From contig CAWFFJ010000035.1 of the NCBI GenBank assembly GCA_963814875.1, positions 62,001-126,000 of the forward strand: 64,000 nt of DNA. The letters run 5' to 3'. Made by a program: the position numbers and the translations under genes. This document shows, one piece after another, positions 35,503 to 45,294 of this stretch (position 1 is its first letter; every line of letters starts with the position of its first letter). Source of the stretch: CAVSIS01 sp963814875 (lineage in GTDB: Bacteria; Acidobacteriota; Thermoanaerobaculia; Thermoanaerobaculales; Sulfomarinibacteraceae). The notes beneath the pieces are model-generated. The model was given only the letters and a program-made list of their open reading frames with translations. It was not told where the DNA came from and ran no database searches.

Positions 35503-37745
35503 TGGACAAGCTCGGCGTATTCCTGTGCAGCGGATGTGGCATCGGCGACGCTCTCGATCTCGACGCCGTCGCCTCTGCAGCCGGAGAGCATGGCGCGAAG
35601 TTCTCACTGAGCCATCCGTGCCTGTGCGGCGAGGAAGGGCTCACGGCGGTTCGTCAGGCGGTGGCCGACAACGCTCTCGACGGTCTGCTGATGTGCGCCT
35701 GCTCCGAGCGCGCCAAGACCGCGGAGTTTGCCAGCCTCGGCGCCGACGACCGGTCGATCTACCGAGTCAGCCTGCGCGAGCACGTGGTCTGGTCCCATCC
35801 CGCCGGCGACGAGGATACCCAGGCGCTGGCCGAGGATCTCGCCCGCATGGGCGCCGCGCGCCTCAAGGGCTGCAAGGCGATCTCGCCGTTGGCCGAGGAG
35901 ATCGATGACACCGTCCTGGTGGTCGGAGGAGGGCGGGCCGGTCTCGAGGCGGCGAGGGCAGCTTCGGGTCTCGGTCACCCGGTGGTGCTGGTCGAGAAGA
36001 GCGCGCGCCTCGGGGGTCGTCTGGCCGATCAGGTCTCGATCGTGCCGGAGGAGCCTCCCTACGATCGGCCCCAGGCCAACCCGATGCCCGAGCTGGTGCG
36101 CGAGGTCGAGGCCGACGGGAACGTCAAGGTCCTGACCGGAACCACGGTCGCCAAGATCACCGGGCAACCCGGGCAGTTCAAGGTCCAGCTGAGCGGGTCC
36201 GACGGCGCGATTGTCGTCGGTGCGATCGTGCAGGCGACCGGAGCCAGGCCGTACGACGCGAGCCGGCTCGGACACCTCGGCTACGGTGCGTCGCCCGACG
36301 TTGTCACGTCGCAGGAGTTCGAGAAGATGCTCGTGGCCGGGAAGGTCGTGCGCCCGTCCGACCACAAGGCGCCGCAGCGCGTTGTCTTCGTCCAGTGCGC
36401 GGGCTCGCGCGATGAGAATCACCTTCGCTACTGCTCGAGCGAGTGCTGCGCGACGACTCTTCGCCAGGTGGCGGAGCTCACAGCGCTTTTGCCCGAGGTC
36501 CAGCCGGCGGTGGTCTACAAGGACATTCGGACGCCGGGCCTCTCCGAGTACTTCTTCCTCGGCGTGCAGAAGTCCGCCTCGCTCATGATGACCCGGGGCG
36601 AGATCGAGAAGGTCGAGGCCAACGGGTCGCTCAAGGTCCACATCAAGGACAGCCTCCTCGGGGACAACGTCGTTCTCGACGCCGACCTCGTGGTGCTCGC
36701 CGTCGGCATGGTGCCGAACTCGGCCGACGGCGAGGCGATCCGTCAGCTCCACGAGGCGCGCGACCGTGCGGTCAACAGCGAGAGCAGCGTCCAGCGTGAG
36801 GAATCGGCTAAGCTCGCGGAGAAGCTCGCGGCCCACGACGGGACCGAGATTCTCAACCTCGGCTATCGGCAGGGTCCCGACCTGCCGGTGCTGAAGTACG
36901 GCTTCCCGGACTCGCACTTCATCTGCTTTCCTTACGAGACCCGGCGCACCGGGATCTACGCGGCGGGCTCGGTCCACGCGCCGATGGACGCTGCCCAGGC
37001 CGCCGACGACGGGTTCGGCGCCGCGATGAAGGCAGTGCAGTGCATCGAGGCCGCGAAGCGGGGGGAGTCCGTCCATCCGCGAGCCGGGGACCGCGCCTAC
37101 CCGGACTTCTTCCTCCAGCGCTGCACGCAGTGCAAACGGTGTACCGAGGAGTGCCCATTCGGAACCCTGAACGAGGACGCCAAGGGGACACCGGAGTTCA
37201 ATCCAATGCGTTGCCGTCGCTGCGGCATCTGCATGGGTGCCTGCCCGGAGCGGATCATCAGCTTCCAGGACTACTCGGTCGGCATGATCGCCGAGATGAT
37301 CAAGGCCATGGAGGTCCCGGAAGACTACGAGGAGAAGCCGCGCATTCTGGCGCTGATGTGCGAAAACGATGCAGTGCCGGCGCTCGACGCGGCTGCAGCC
37401 CAAGGTACGCAGTGGAACCCGTGGGTTCGGATCATCCCGATCCGCTGCCTCGGATCGACCAACATCATCTGGATCGCCGAGGCGCTGTCGCGGGGCATCG
37501 ACGGCGTCATCCTGATCGGCTGCAAGTACGGCGACGACTACCAGTGCCACTACGTTCGCGGATCAGAGCTGGCCCACACCCGGCTCGAGAATGTCAGTGA
37601 GACCCTGCAGCGGCTTGCACTCGAGCCTGAGCGGATCAAGACCGTCGAGCTTTCGCACAACGAGTTCGACCGAGTGCCGCGGGTCCTCGACGAGTTCTCC
37701 AACGAGCTGGAAGGCCTCGGTCCGAACCCGCTCAAGGGCTTCTAG
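35502..37745 (+). CDS. qmoB: Quinone-interacting oxidoreductase subunit QmoB
   Basis: The 747-residue protein is HdrA-like with a C-terminal MvhD-like domain, as in QmoB. It has an N-terminal L-C-S-G-C-G-I-G Cys motif, FAD motif V-G-G-G-R-A-G-L-E-A-A, C-A-G-S-R-D-E and Y-C-S-S-E-C-C. Two 4Fe-4S ferredoxin motifs follow (C-T-Q-C-K-R-C-T-E-E-C-P and C-R-R-C-G-I-C-M-G-A-C-P), then MvhD (I-R-C-L-G-S-T-N and G-C-K-Y-G-D-D-Y-Q-C-H). It would bridge AprBA and QmoAC in the cytosol. AAGGAGG precedes the ATG, which overlaps the qmoA stop. Confidence 0.95.
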   Translation: MDKLGVFLCSGCGIGDALDLDAVASAAGEHGAKFSLSHPCLCGEEGLTAVRQAVADNALDGLLMCACSERAKTAEFASLGADDRSIYRVSLREHVVWSHPAGDEDTQALAEDLARMGAARLKGCKAISPLAEEIDDTVLVVGGGRAGLEAARAASGLGHPVVLVEKSARLGGRLADQVSIVPEEPPYDRPQANPMPELVREVEADGNVKVLTGTTVAKITGQPGQFKVQLSGSDGAIVVGAIVQATGARPYDASRLGHLGYGASPDVVTSQEFEKMLVAGKVVRPSDHKAPQRVVFVQCAGSRDENHLRYCSSECCATTLRQVAELTALLPEVQPAVVYKDIRTPGLSEYFFLGVQKSASLMMTRGEIEKVEANGSLKVHIKDSLLGDNVVLDADLVVLAVGMVPNSADGEAIRQLHEARDRAVNSESSVQREESAKLAEKLAAHDGTEILNLGYRQGPDLPVLKYGFPDSHFICFPYETRRTGIYAAGSVHAPMDAAQAADDGFGAAMKAVQCIEAAKRGESVHPRAGDRAYPDFFLQRCTQCKRCTEECPFGTLNEDAKGTPEFNPMRCRRCGICMGACPERIISFQDYSVGMIAEMIKAMEVPEDYEEKPRILALMCENDAVPALDAAAAQGTQWNPWVRIIPIRCLGSTNIIWIAEALSRGIDGVILIGCKYGDDYQCHYVRGSELAHTRLENVSETLQRLALEPERIKTVELSHNEFDRVPRVLDEFSNELEGLGPNPLKGF

Positions 37746-37761
37746 GGAAGGGGGAAGAGGC

Positions 37762-38937
37762 ATGGCATCGGTTTCCGAGATCCTGCCGTCCGCGGCCTTC
37801 CGTGACGAGTTCGCCAGACGCGGTGGAGAGTCGGTGGCTCGCTGCTTTCAGTGCGCCACCTGCTCGAGTGTGTGCGAGCTTGCGCCGGCCGACGCCCCGT
37901 TCCCTAGACGCCAGGTGCTGTGGGCGCAGTGGGGGTTAGCCGACAGGCTCGCCGCCGACCCGGGCGTGTGGCTGTGCCACCAGTGCAACGACTGCAACGT
38001 CCGGTGCCCGCGCGACGTCAGACCGGGCGACGTGATGGCGGCGATCCGCGCGATGGTGGTCGAGAACCTCGCCTTCCCGGCCTTCCTCGGTCGGCTCGTG
38101 GGCAACGTCCGCACCACCTGGCCGCTGCTGGTCGGTCTGCCGATCCTGTTCTGGTTGGTTCTGCTCGGCTTGACGACCGGCCTCACCATCCCGCACGTGA
38201 ACCCCAACCTGCCGGCCCTCGAGGGTCGCTTCTATTACGAGGAGTTCGTGCCGCACCTCTTGATCTACCTGGTGTACGGGCTCAGCGCCGCGTGGGTGGT
38301 GATTGCGTCCTGGGTCGCCGGGCGCAGATTCTGGGGGCTACTCGGTTCGGGTACGAGCCGCTCTGGATCGTTCCTGGCCAACCTCGGTCCCGCCCTGGGC
38401 GACGTCGCCACCCACAAGCGGTTCGCGAAGTGCGAGGCGGTGAGCGAACGCCGCTGGGGCCACTTCCTCGTCATGTGGGGTTTCGTGGGCGCGGCGGTGA
38501 CGTCGGGCATCGCGATTCTGTACCTCTACCAGGATTCGCCGCTGTTCTCCTGGATACCGCTGCCGATGCGCCACACCTATCCGGTGCCGATCCTGCACCC
38601 GCTCAAATGGCTTGGCAACATCTCCGCGCTCGCGCTCGTCATTGGTGGCGTTTTGTTGTTCCTGAACCGCCAGAAGACCGAGGACAAACGGGTCGGCGCC
38701 ACGACCGCGTTCGACCGCTTCTTCCTCTGGATCGTGCTCGCCGTGATCGCCACCGGCGTGCTCACCGAGGTGCTGCGCTTCGTCGCCTCGCCGTTGGTCG
38801 CGTGCTCGGTCTACGTGGTTCATCTCGGGGTCGTGCTGACCCTGTTCCTGACGTTTCCCTACTCGAAGTTCGCCCACATTCTCTACCGCACCCTCGCGAT
38901 GGTGCACGAGCGGATGACGACAACAACAGGCAAGTAG
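37762..38937 (+). CDS. qmoC: Quinone-interacting oxidoreductase subunit QmoC
   Basis: The 391-residue fusion of an HdrC-like domain and a membrane cytochrome b (NarI/HdrE-like) has two Fe-S motifs, C-F-Q-C-A-T-C-S-S-V-C and C-H-Q-C-N-D-C-N-V-R-C-P. Six hydrophobic helices follow from about residue 110. Histidines such as H-F-L-V-M-W-G and H-L-G-V-V-L are candidate heme ligands. The domain order is that of QmoC, the quinol-oxidising membrane anchor of the complex. It follows qmoB by 16 bases, with GGGGGAAGAGG as ribosome site. Confidence 0.95.
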   Translation: MASVSEILPSAAFRDEFARRGGESVARCFQCATCSSVCELAPADAPFPRRQVLWAQWGLADRLAADPGVWLCHQCNDCNVRCPRDVRPGDVMAAIRAMVVENLAFPAFLGRLVGNVRTTWPLLVGLPILFWLVLLGLTTGLTIPHVNPNLPALEGRFYYEEFVPHLLIYLVYGLSAAWVVIASWVAGRRFWGLLGSGTSRSGSFLANLGPALGDVATHKRFAKCEAVSERRWGHFLVMWGFVGAAVTSGIAILYLYQDSPLFSWIPLPMRHTYPVPILHPLKWLGNISALALVIGGVLLFLNRQKTEDKRVGATTAFDRFFLWIVLAVIATGVLTEVLRFVASPLVACSVYVVHLGVVLTLFLTFPYSKFAHILYRTLAMVHERMTTTTGK

Positions 38938-38994
38938 ACAGGGGAAACCGACGCCCTGCGGGGCGGTGACCTCAAGAAAAAAGGAGTATTCGAC

Positions 38995-40188
38995 ATGATC
39001 AAACCTCACGGATCCGACACGCTCAACCCGCTCTACGTGGCCGACGACGCCAAACGCGCAGCCCTCACGGCCGAGGCTGCCAAGCTGCCGTCCATCGTGG
39101 TCTGCTCGCAGGCGGCCGCCAACGCAGTCATGCTGGGCTCCGGCTACTTCAACCCCCTGACCGGTTTCATGAACCTCGCCGACTCGATGTCCGTCGCCGA
39201 GAAGATGGTGACCACCGACGGACTGTTCTGGCCCGTTCCCATCGTCAACGTGGTCGAGAAGGCTGACGGCATCAAGCCGGGCATGCGCATCGCCATCAAG
39301 GACCCCAACGTCAACGGCAATCCGGTGCTCGCCATCATGACCGTCGACAAGGTCGAGACCGCCACCGACGAGCAGATGTCCTTCATGACCGACAAGATCT
39401 ACCGCACCGACGACATGGAGCACCCCGGCGTCAAGGCCTTCAACAGCGTTGGCAAGACCTTCATCTCCGGCCCCATCCAGGTGCTCAACTACTCCTACTT
39501 CGCCAGTGAGTTCCCCGAGACTTTCCGAACCGCCGGACAGATCCGCGAGCTCATCAAGAAGCACGGCTGGAACAAGGTCGTGGCCTTCCAGACCCGCAAC
39601 CCCATGCACCGCGCTCACGAAGAGCTCGTCCGCATGGCGATGGACCGCGAGAAGGCCGACGGCGCCGTGATCCACATGCTCCTCGGCAAGCTGAAGCCCG
39701 GCGACATTCCGGCCGACGTCCGCGACGCCGCGATCCGCAAGATGGCTGAGCTCTACTTCCCGCCGAACTCGGTGGAGATCACCGGCTACGGCTACGACAT
39801 GCTCTACGCCGGCCCGCGCGAGGCCGTGCTGCACGCCATCTTCCGTCAGAACATGGGCGCCACCCACCTCATCGTTGGCCGCGACCACGCCGGCGTCGGC
39901 GACTACTACGGCCCGTTCGACGCTCAGACGATCTTCCACGACGAGGTTCCCAAGGGCGCTCTCGAGATCAAGATCTTCGAGGCCGACCACACCGCGTTCT
40001 CGAAGAAGCTCGGCAAGGTCATCATGATGCGCGATGCCCCGGAAGGCCACACCAAGGAGGACTTCGTCCTTCTCTCCGGCACCAAGGTGCGCGCCATGCT
40101 CGCCGCCGGTGAGGCGCTGCCGCCGGAGTTCGCCCGCCCAGAGGTCGCCAAGATCCTCATGAAGTACTACCAGAGTCAGGAAGCCTGA
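38995..40188 (+). CDS. sat: Sulfate adenylyltransferase (dissimilatory type)
   Basis: The 397-residue homo-oligomeric ATP sulfurylase has the nucleotide-binding Q-T-R-N-P-M-H-R-A-H-E, the G-R-D-H-A-G-V-G-D-Y-Y block and S-G-T-K-V-R-A-M-L. It makes APS and pyrophosphate from sulfate and ATP, or the reverse. It has no APS kinase domain, as in dissimilatory enzymes. It lies 57 bases after qmoC with no clear promoter between, so it is probably cotranscribed. GGAG precedes the ATG. Codon use is very C-biased, suggesting high expression. Confidence 0.97.
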   Translation: MIKPHGSDTLNPLYVADDAKRAALTAEAAKLPSIVVCSQAAANAVMLGSGYFNPLTGFMNLADSMSVAEKMVTTDGLFWPVPIVNVVEKADGIKPGMRIAIKDPNVNGNPVLAIMTVDKVETATDEQMSFMTDKIYRTDDMEHPGVKAFNSVGKTFISGPIQVLNYSYFASEFPETFRTAGQIRELIKKHGWNKVVAFQTRNPMHRAHEELVRMAMDREKADGAVIHMLLGKLKPGDIPADVRDAAIRKMAELYFPPNSVEITGYGYDMLYAGPREAVLHAIFRQNMGATHLIVGRDHAGVGDYYGPFDAQTIFHDEVPKGALEIKIFEADHTAFSKKLGKVIMMRDAPEGHTKEDFVLLSGTKVRAMLAAGEALPPEFARPEVAKILMKYYQSQEA

Positions 40189-41177
40189 TTTCTCTTTCCA
40201 ATCCGGTGATTGCCGGCCCCCGCCCGCGGGCGGGGGCCATTTTCGTGCCACGCGGAGGCACCACCGAGCCATTCGAGATACTCACTGCGCCAGTCGAGGT
40301 CCAGCGGCGGTCCGCCGCCGAAGGCCGGGAACCCGGCGACCGCCAGCCGGCTGCAGTGGAGCCGAAGCGGCCGGTCGAGCGCGTCTCCGGGGGGTAGGTC
40401 GCCGAGCCCATAGAGCCGGTCGTCGACGATCGGCAGGCCCTCCGCCGCGAGCTGGACTCGGAGCTGGTGCTTGCGGCCGCTGATCGGCCCGAGGCGGACC
40501 AGGACTCGGCCGTCACGGGCCTCGACGACGTCGAACGACGTGAACGCGTTCGGCTGCCGTTCGGGCACGGCGCACTGACGCCAGTGGCGGTCAGGGTCGC
40601 GCATCACGTGGTGGCGCAGCCAGCGAGGCTCGAGCGAGGCGCCGGCAAGGACCTCGCACTCTGCCAGGTAGGTCTTGGTCACGCGTGGTCCGGTGCCCTG
40701 GAACAGGCCGGAGTAGTGACCCGTCGACCTCCGCTCGATCGAGAGCACAACCAGGCCGGAGGTGTCCTTGTCGAGCCGGTGCAGCGGCGCGATGTGCTCG
40801 AGGCCGAGCCGCTCCTCGAGCAGCGTCACCAGGCAGGCACGAACGTAGCGGCCGCCGGGCGTGACGGGGAGAAACGGGGGCTTGTCGACCACGAGCAGAT
40901 GCTGGTCGCGCCATACCACCTCGACGTCGGTCCGGACCGGCGGCTCCTCCTCGACCTCCCGCCAGTAGTGGACATCGAGTCCCGGGCGGTAGGGAAAGGA
41001 CGGCTCGATCGGTCCCGCCTCGGTGACGACGCGCCCCGCGCGGATGCGGTCCAACCAGATCGCGGCAGGGACCCGCGGAAAGCGCACCACCAGAAAGTCC
41101 AGCACCGTCTCGACACCTTCCGGTGGCTGCGCCGGCAGCCGGACGGTCGATGGCCGACGAGCAATCACGGAGACCAT
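40176..41177 (-). CDS. RluA-family pseudouridine synthase
   Basis: The protein has 333 residues. The catalytic block H-R-L-D-K-D-T-S-G-L-V-V contains the nucleophilic Asp, and the later G-R-K-H-Q-L-R-V-Q-L-A motif is typical of RluA/RluD enzymes that modify rRNA or tRNA uridines. An N-terminal S4-like portion is present in reduced form. The C-terminal tail is unusual: it is translated through the sat terminator hairpin and ends 13 bases inside sat. The tail may be an accident of convergent packing. Confidence 0.9.
   Translation of the reverse strand: MVSVIARRPSTVRLPAQPPEGVETVLDFLVVRFPRVPAAIWLDRIRAGRVVTEAGPIEPSFPYRPGLDVHYWREVEEEPPVRTDVEVVWRDQHLLVVDKPPFLPVTPGGRYVRACLVTLLEERLGLEHIAPLHRLDKDTSGLVVLSIERRSTGHYSGLFQGTGPRVTKTYLAECEVLAGASLEPRWLRHHVMRDPDRHWRQCAVPERQPNAFTSFDVVEARDGRVLVRLGPISGRKHQLRVQLAAEGLPIVDDRLYGLGDLPPGDALDRPLRLHCSRLAVAGFPAFGGGPPLDLDWRSEYLEWLGGASAWHENGPRPRAGAGNHRIGKRNQAS
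40215..40238 (+). terminator. Rho-independent terminator after sat
   Basis: A perfect 12-bp GC stem (GGCCCCCGCCCG / CGGGCGGGGGCC) lies 27 bases after sat and is followed by ATTTTCG. The hairpin lies inside the 3' coding end of the convergent RluA gene. Confidence 0.85.
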
Positions 41178-41204
41178 GGTCCGAGTGTACTGCCCAAGAC
41201 AGAA

Positions 41205-41228
41205 GTGCCGGGCGCGAGCCCGGCACTC
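41205..41228 (-). terminator. Terminator-like hairpin after hppA
   Basis: A perfect 10-bp stem (AGTGCCGGGC / GCCCGGCACT, loop GCGA) lies 25 bases past the hppA stop. In the direction of hppA it is followed by TCTGTCTT. Confidence 0.75.
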
Positions 41229-41252
41229 CGATCTCTCACTTGCACTTGGGCG

Positions 41253-43466
<2,214 letters not shown>

Positions 43467-43580
43467 GATATCCTCCTTCTTTGCGGTGCTCCCCAACGAA
43501 GTCTCGCGCCGGCGACCCGCCCGTGCGAGACGAACCACCCCCGCATTCCACGATGGTGCGAATGCGAAGATCTGGCGGTC

Positions 43581-43609
43581 ATGATACTCGCGAATCTGGA
43601 GTTTGTGAA
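43581..43609 (-). promoter_or_regulatory. Sigma-70-type promoter of hppA
   Basis: On the minus strand TTCACA (5 of 6) and TATCAT (5 of 6) are separated by exactly 17 bases. The leader before the GTG start would be about 108 bases. Confidence 0.65.
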
Positions 43610-43621
43610 TATTTGCCACAA
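43603..43621. promoter_or_regulatory. Rex-like palindrome over the hppA -35 box
   Basis: The minus strand reads TTGTGGCAAATATTCACAA. One half, TTCACAA, is perfect for Rex. The other half starts TTGTG and the spacing is one base longer than consensus. It covers the -35 box, a classical repressor position, and closely resembles the site before aprB. Confidence 0.5.
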
Positions 43622-43769
43622 GCTTTTGGGCCTGGTTTTCGAGGTCGTCGTGACGGCCTTGTGACAGAATGGCGGAGATGGCTCCGATCGGATCCTGAAT
43701 GGCGGATCAGACACCGAATCGGCTGGTCAGAATTCACTCCAGTATTGAGATTACAGCTCTCTTCAAGTA

Positions 43770-43799
43770 TCGACACGTGGAGTCTCGTGGGGTTATGAT
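43770..43799 (+). promoter_or_regulatory. Sigma-70-type promoter of adk
   Basis: TCGACA and TATGAT (each 5 of 6 to consensus) are 18 bases apart. Transcription would start near 43806, about 70 bases before adk. Confidence 0.55.
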
Positions 43800-43877
43800 G
43801 CCGACGCCCCTGTCAGCGGATGGGGGAGACCGCGGACCACCGCGGGGCAGCGCGCGATCAGTGACGAAGGAGGAACC

Positions 43878-44543
43878 ATGCGACTGATTCTTCTCGGTCC
43901 GCCGGGCGCGGGCAAGGGCACCCAGGCACAGTACGTCTGCGAGACGCACGGGATCCCACAGATCTCAACCGGCGACATGCTGCGCGCCGCGGTCAAGGCG
44001 GGCACGGAGCTCGGACGCAAGGCCAAGGCGGTCATGGACGCCGGCCAGTTGGTGTCGGACGACATCATCATCGGGCTGGTCAAGGAGCGCATCACGCAGC
44101 CGGACTGCGCCGGAGGGTTCCTGTTCGACGGTTTTCCGAGGACGGTGGCGCAGGCTGAAGCGATGCAGCACGCCGGCGTGGCGATCGACGCCGTGGTCGA
44201 GATCGTGGTGCCGGACGACGAGATCGTGGGGCGTCTGTCCGGACGGCGGGTTCACCTCGGCTCGGGGAGGACCTACCACGTCGTCTTCAATCCGCCCGAG
44301 GTCGAGGGTGTGGACAACGTCACCGGTGAGCCGTTGGTGCAGCGCGGCGACGACCGGGAGGACACAATCCGCAAGCGGCTCGAGGCTTACCACGCCCAGA
44401 CCGAGGTGCTGTCGCGGTTCTACGGCGACATGGCGAAGGCCGGCCGCGAAGATGCGCCGCGGTTCATCTCGGTCGACGGCACGCTCGCCATCACCGGTGT
44501 TCGCGACGCGATCCTCGGTGAGCTGGTGCGGCTGAACGGCTGA
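43878..44543 (+). CDS. adk: Adenylate kinase
   Basis: The protein has 221 residues. P-loop G-P-P-G-A-G-K-G-T-Q, S-T-G-D-M-L-R-A-A, G-F-L-F-D-G-F-P-R-T and a long LID domain are present. The LID (G-R-R-V-H-L-G-S-G-R-T-Y-H) has no zinc cysteines, as in the Gram-negative type. It converts AMP plus ATP to two ADP and so recycles the AMP from APS reduction. Its divergent placement next to hppA and sat fits that role. AAGGAGGAA precedes the ATG. Confidence 0.97.
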   Translation: MRLILLGPPGAGKGTQAQYVCETHGIPQISTGDMLRAAVKAGTELGRKAKAVMDAGQLVSDDIIIGLVKERITQPDCAGGFLFDGFPRTVAQAEAMQHAGVAIDAVVEIVVPDDEIVGRLSGRRVHLGSGRTYHVVFNPPEVEGVDNVTGEPLVQRGDDREDTIRKRLEAYHAQTEVLSRFYGDMAKAGREDAPRFISVDGTLAITGVRDAILGELVRLNG

Positions 44544-44555
44544 AGCCGACCGGCG

Positions 44556-45260
44556 TCAGGTGCACGGGGGGGGGGGTGCGCCACGCGCGCGTCCACCCCA
44601 GTCGTCGAGATCCTCAGTCGTCGGGCACGACACGGCGAGCATGGTCGAGACGATGATGAACAGCACCGCGGTTGCGGCGACGAACCACGGCGGAATGAGG
44701 TGTCCGACCCAAAGGTGCTGGAAGAGCTCGTCGGAGCCGTGCGACGGTTCGGGGTGGATCACCAGCTTGACGATCCAGACCGCGGTCACGAAGTAAACCA
44801 GCATGAGGTAGTTGCGGCGTAGGCGGGCACGGATGGCGGTGAACCAGCTGAGGCCGAACACGGCTCGCCGCAGATCCTCGGCAAGTATGGTGCGCCAGTC
44901 TGGCACCGGGACTTCTCCCGCCGGGTCGAGGAGCTGGGCAAAGAGACCGCTTTCGAGCAGAAACAGACGCCACTTGCTGTGGTGCAGGTGCCGGTAACGG
45001 CGGGCCTCGATCGCAATCGAGATGGCGATGATCCCGAGGCCCAACAGCAGGGTGTAGTGGGGCACGTCCTGGGCGCCGAGCGTGAAGGTGGTCAGACCGG
45101 TGGTCAGGATGATGGCCCAGTTCGAGGTGATGTCGAGGCGCTGCCGCCACATCGTCATCCGGTGCATCTCGCCGCGGTACAGATGGACGTAGGCAGTCAA
45201 AGCGTCGTTCGGTTCGGCGTCGCGCAGTGGATCGATGAGGTTTGGCGGCGAGGCGCTCAT
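44556..45260 (-). CDS. DUF2270 integral membrane protein
   Basis: The 234-residue protein has about four hydrophobic helices and the DUF2270 blocks Y-R-G-E-M-H-R-M-T-M-W-R-Q-R-L-D-I-T-S-N-W-A-I and E-A-R-R-Y-R-H. The function of this family is unknown. The 3' end of the gene runs through eleven consecutive G at 44566-44576, so the reading frame of the last residues (Pro-rich) is uncertain. It is convergent with adk. Confidence 0.85.
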   Translation of the reverse strand: MSASPPNLIDPLRDAEPNDALTAYVHLYRGEMHRMTMWRQRLDITSNWAIILTTGLTTFTLGAQDVPHYTLLLGLGIIAISIAIEARRYRHLHHSKWRLFLLESGLFAQLLDPAGEVPVPDWRTILAEDLRRAVFGLSWFTAIRARLRRNYLMLVYFVTAVWIVKLVIHPEPSHGSDELFQHLWVGHLIPPWFVAATAVLFIIVSTMLAVSCPTTEDLDDWGGRARGAPPPPCT

Positions 45261-45294
45261 GCGCCGGAGGGTAGCACAGCGCCGTCGCGGCAGA

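Larger units (their letters stand above)
43467..43877. other. Divergent regulatory region between hppA and adk
   Basis: About 410 bases with no gene. It carries a good promoter for each flanking gene and a Rex-like palindrome on the hppA side, each listed separately. The remaining 43622-43769 shows nothing clear. Confidence 0.7.

Noticed and set aside
38338..40272. Open frame of over 600 codons on the minus strand across qmoC and sat
   Set aside because: Antisense shadow rich in Val, Asp, Gly and His; sat and qmoC are certain on the other strand.
44566..44576. Phase-variation switch at the G-run
   Set aside because: The run is at the very end of a gene of unknown role, and homopolymer errors are equally likely given other indels in the window.
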